Below, in pieces: positions 7,211 to 7,543 of a DNA stretch of 7,543 nucleotides. This stretch comes from DATCRE01 sp964235605 (GTDB lineage Bacteria > Bacteroidota > Bacteroidia > Cytophagales > Cyclobacteriaceae). Numbering within the stretch: the stretch's first letter is position 1; each line of letters opens with the position of its first letter. The stretch spans positions 1 through 7,543 of the forward strand of contig CAXSCR010000104.1 of NCBI GenBank assembly GCA_964235605.1, read 5' to 3'. The notes under the pieces were generated by a model that saw nothing but the letters and a program-made list of their open reading frames with translations, ran no database searches and had not been told where the DNA came from. The translations under genes were made by a program, and so were the position numbers.

Positions 7211-7230
7211 TAATTTTGTTTTACCTAAAA
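7211..7230. repeat. Copy 2 of an 18-20 nt motif shared with 5509-5526
   Basis: TAATTTTGTTTTACCTAAAA differs from the copy at 5509-5526 only by two single-base insertions. As at the first site, the sequence on its right becomes GC-richer and rich in hairpins. The copy lies just upstream of the broken end of the ISL3 transposase fragment. Confidence 0.45.
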
Positions 7231-7249
7231 GAGCGCTTCAGGTGATTGA

Positions 7250-7296
7250 CTACACGGGAGTTCATCTAGTGTAGCCATTGCATTGCCAGTGGCTAC
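7250..7296. repeat. Two overlapping, mutually exclusive hairpins
   Basis: CTACAC (7250-7255) pairs with GTGTAG (7269-7274). GTAGCCA (7271-7277) pairs with TGGCTAC (7290-7296). The two stems share bases 7271-7274, so only one can form at a time. The second is followed on the plus strand by TTTTGTTT, which loosely resembles an intrinsic terminator, but no plus-strand gene precedes it. A regulatory role is speculative. Confidence 0.4.
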
Positions 7297-7305
7297 TTTT
7301 GTTTC

Positions 7306-7320
7306 CGGCCTTCCGGGCCG
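7306..7320. repeat. Short GC-rich hairpin
   Basis: CGGCC (7306-7310) and GGCCG (7316-7320) pair perfectly around a 5-nt loop. It lies between the overlapping hairpins and the first REP-like unit. No T-tract follows on either strand, so a terminator is unlikely. Confidence 0.45.
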
Positions 7321-7338
7321 ACCCTCGTCTACTCATCT

Positions 7339-7395
7339 ACCGCAAGTTTAGTGAAGCATAACTTGTGGTTTATTATGAGTCAAGTTTTCAACTTG
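7339..7395 (+). repeat. REP-like two-hairpin unit A
   Basis: Hairpin 1 pairs ACCGCAAGTT (7339-7348) with AACTTGTGGT (7360-7369), with one G-T wobble and an 11-nt loop. An 8-nt AT-rich spacer (7371-7378) and GT follow. Hairpin 2 is CAAGTT-TTC-AACTTG (7381-7395). The same plan (CCGCAAG, CTTGTGGTT, 8-nt spacer, GT, hairpin with a TTC loop) recurs on the other strand at 7496-7543, so this looks like a repeat family rather than chance. Similar short palindromes accompany RAYT (TnpA-REP) transposases in bacteria; none is in this window. Confidence 0.65.
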
Positions 7396-7401
7396 CGTAT
7401 C

Positions 7402-7417
7402 ATCAATCTTCATTGAT
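7402..7417. repeat. Small hairpin between the REP-like units
   Basis: ATCAAT (7402-7407) pairs with ATTGAT (7412-7417) around a CTTC loop. It lies just inside unit A, within the ~100-bp segment between the two inverted units. The arms are short and AT-rich, so chance is possible. Confidence 0.35.
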
Positions 7418-7495
7418 AATTTCCACAATGAATTGTAATTATAAGATAATGTATCAGACAACTTTACCTTATGTCGTTTGCTACCATTAATATGA

Positions 7496-7543
7496 GTAAG
7501 CTGAAAGCTTACAATATTTTAACCACAAGCTGAAAGCTTGCGG
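7496..7543 (-). repeat. REP-like two-hairpin unit B, inverted relative to unit A, at the window edge
   Basis: On the minus strand, CCGCAAGCT (7535-7543) pairs with AGCTTGTGG (7523-7531) around a TTC loop, with one G-T wobble at the same position as in unit A. After GGTT comes an 8-nt AT-rich spacer (7513-7520), then GTAAGCT-TTC-AGCTTAC (7496-7512). Compensatory differences from unit A keep the stems paired (AAGTT/AACTT there, AAGCT/AGCTT here). The unit may continue beyond the window. Confidence 0.7.

Larger units (their letters stand above)
7196..7543. other. 348-base non-coding, hairpin-rich region with REP-like units
   Basis: No gene could be supported here. From left to right the region holds a shared AT-rich motif (7211-7230), two overlapping hairpins (7250-7296), a GC-rich hairpin (7306-7320), a two-hairpin unit on the plus strand (7339-7395), a small hairpin (7402-7417), and an inverted copy of the two-hairpin unit that reaches the window edge (7496-7543). 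A 35-codon minus-strand frame is open at 7228-7332 without an upstream start. The density of palindromes fits an intergenic repeat cluster. Confidence 0.6.

Overview
The window looks like a piece of a Bacteroidota chromosome, most likely from Cytophagales or a related order. Three signs support this. One gene encodes a very large secreted protein with a type IX secretion (T9SS) C-terminal sorting domain. Both gene starts lack a Shine-Dalgarno sequence and have AT-rich leaders. A TAnnTTTG-type -7 element precedes the second gene. No species can be named from the sequence alone.

All genes lie on the minus strand. From right to left (the direction of transcription) the layout is: (1) 7196-7543, non-coding and rich in hairpins, with two matching two-hairpin units in inverted orientation that resemble REP/BIME elements; (2) 6971-7195, the last ~70 codons of an ISL3-family transposase, a dead IS remnant; (3) 6844-6970, a short spacer with a candidate promoter; (4) 5602-6843, a probable lipoprotein with a gluzincin (M1-like) zinc-metallopeptidase domain; (5) 5241-5601, a 361-base spacer holding a GC-rich module, an 18-bp tandem duplication that shares an arm with a long hairpin, and the leader of the next gene; (6) 114-5240, a 1708-residue exported beta-helix/Ig-like protein with a T9SS sorting domain; (7) 1-113, the 3' flank of that gene, with no recognisable gene.

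The two intact genes both act in the cell envelope or outside the cell. They are co-oriented but separated by 361 bases of structured, repeat-bearing DNA, so I see no evidence that they form an operon or work together. I found no convincing new multi-gene system. The most interesting signals are the inverted two-hairpin units at the right edge, the tandem-repeat/hairpin element at 5407-5464, and an 18-20 nt motif shared by two otherwise unrelated spacers, where it sits at the edge of a GC-richer block each time. These suggest dispersed repeat families that only a genome-wide comparison could confirm.
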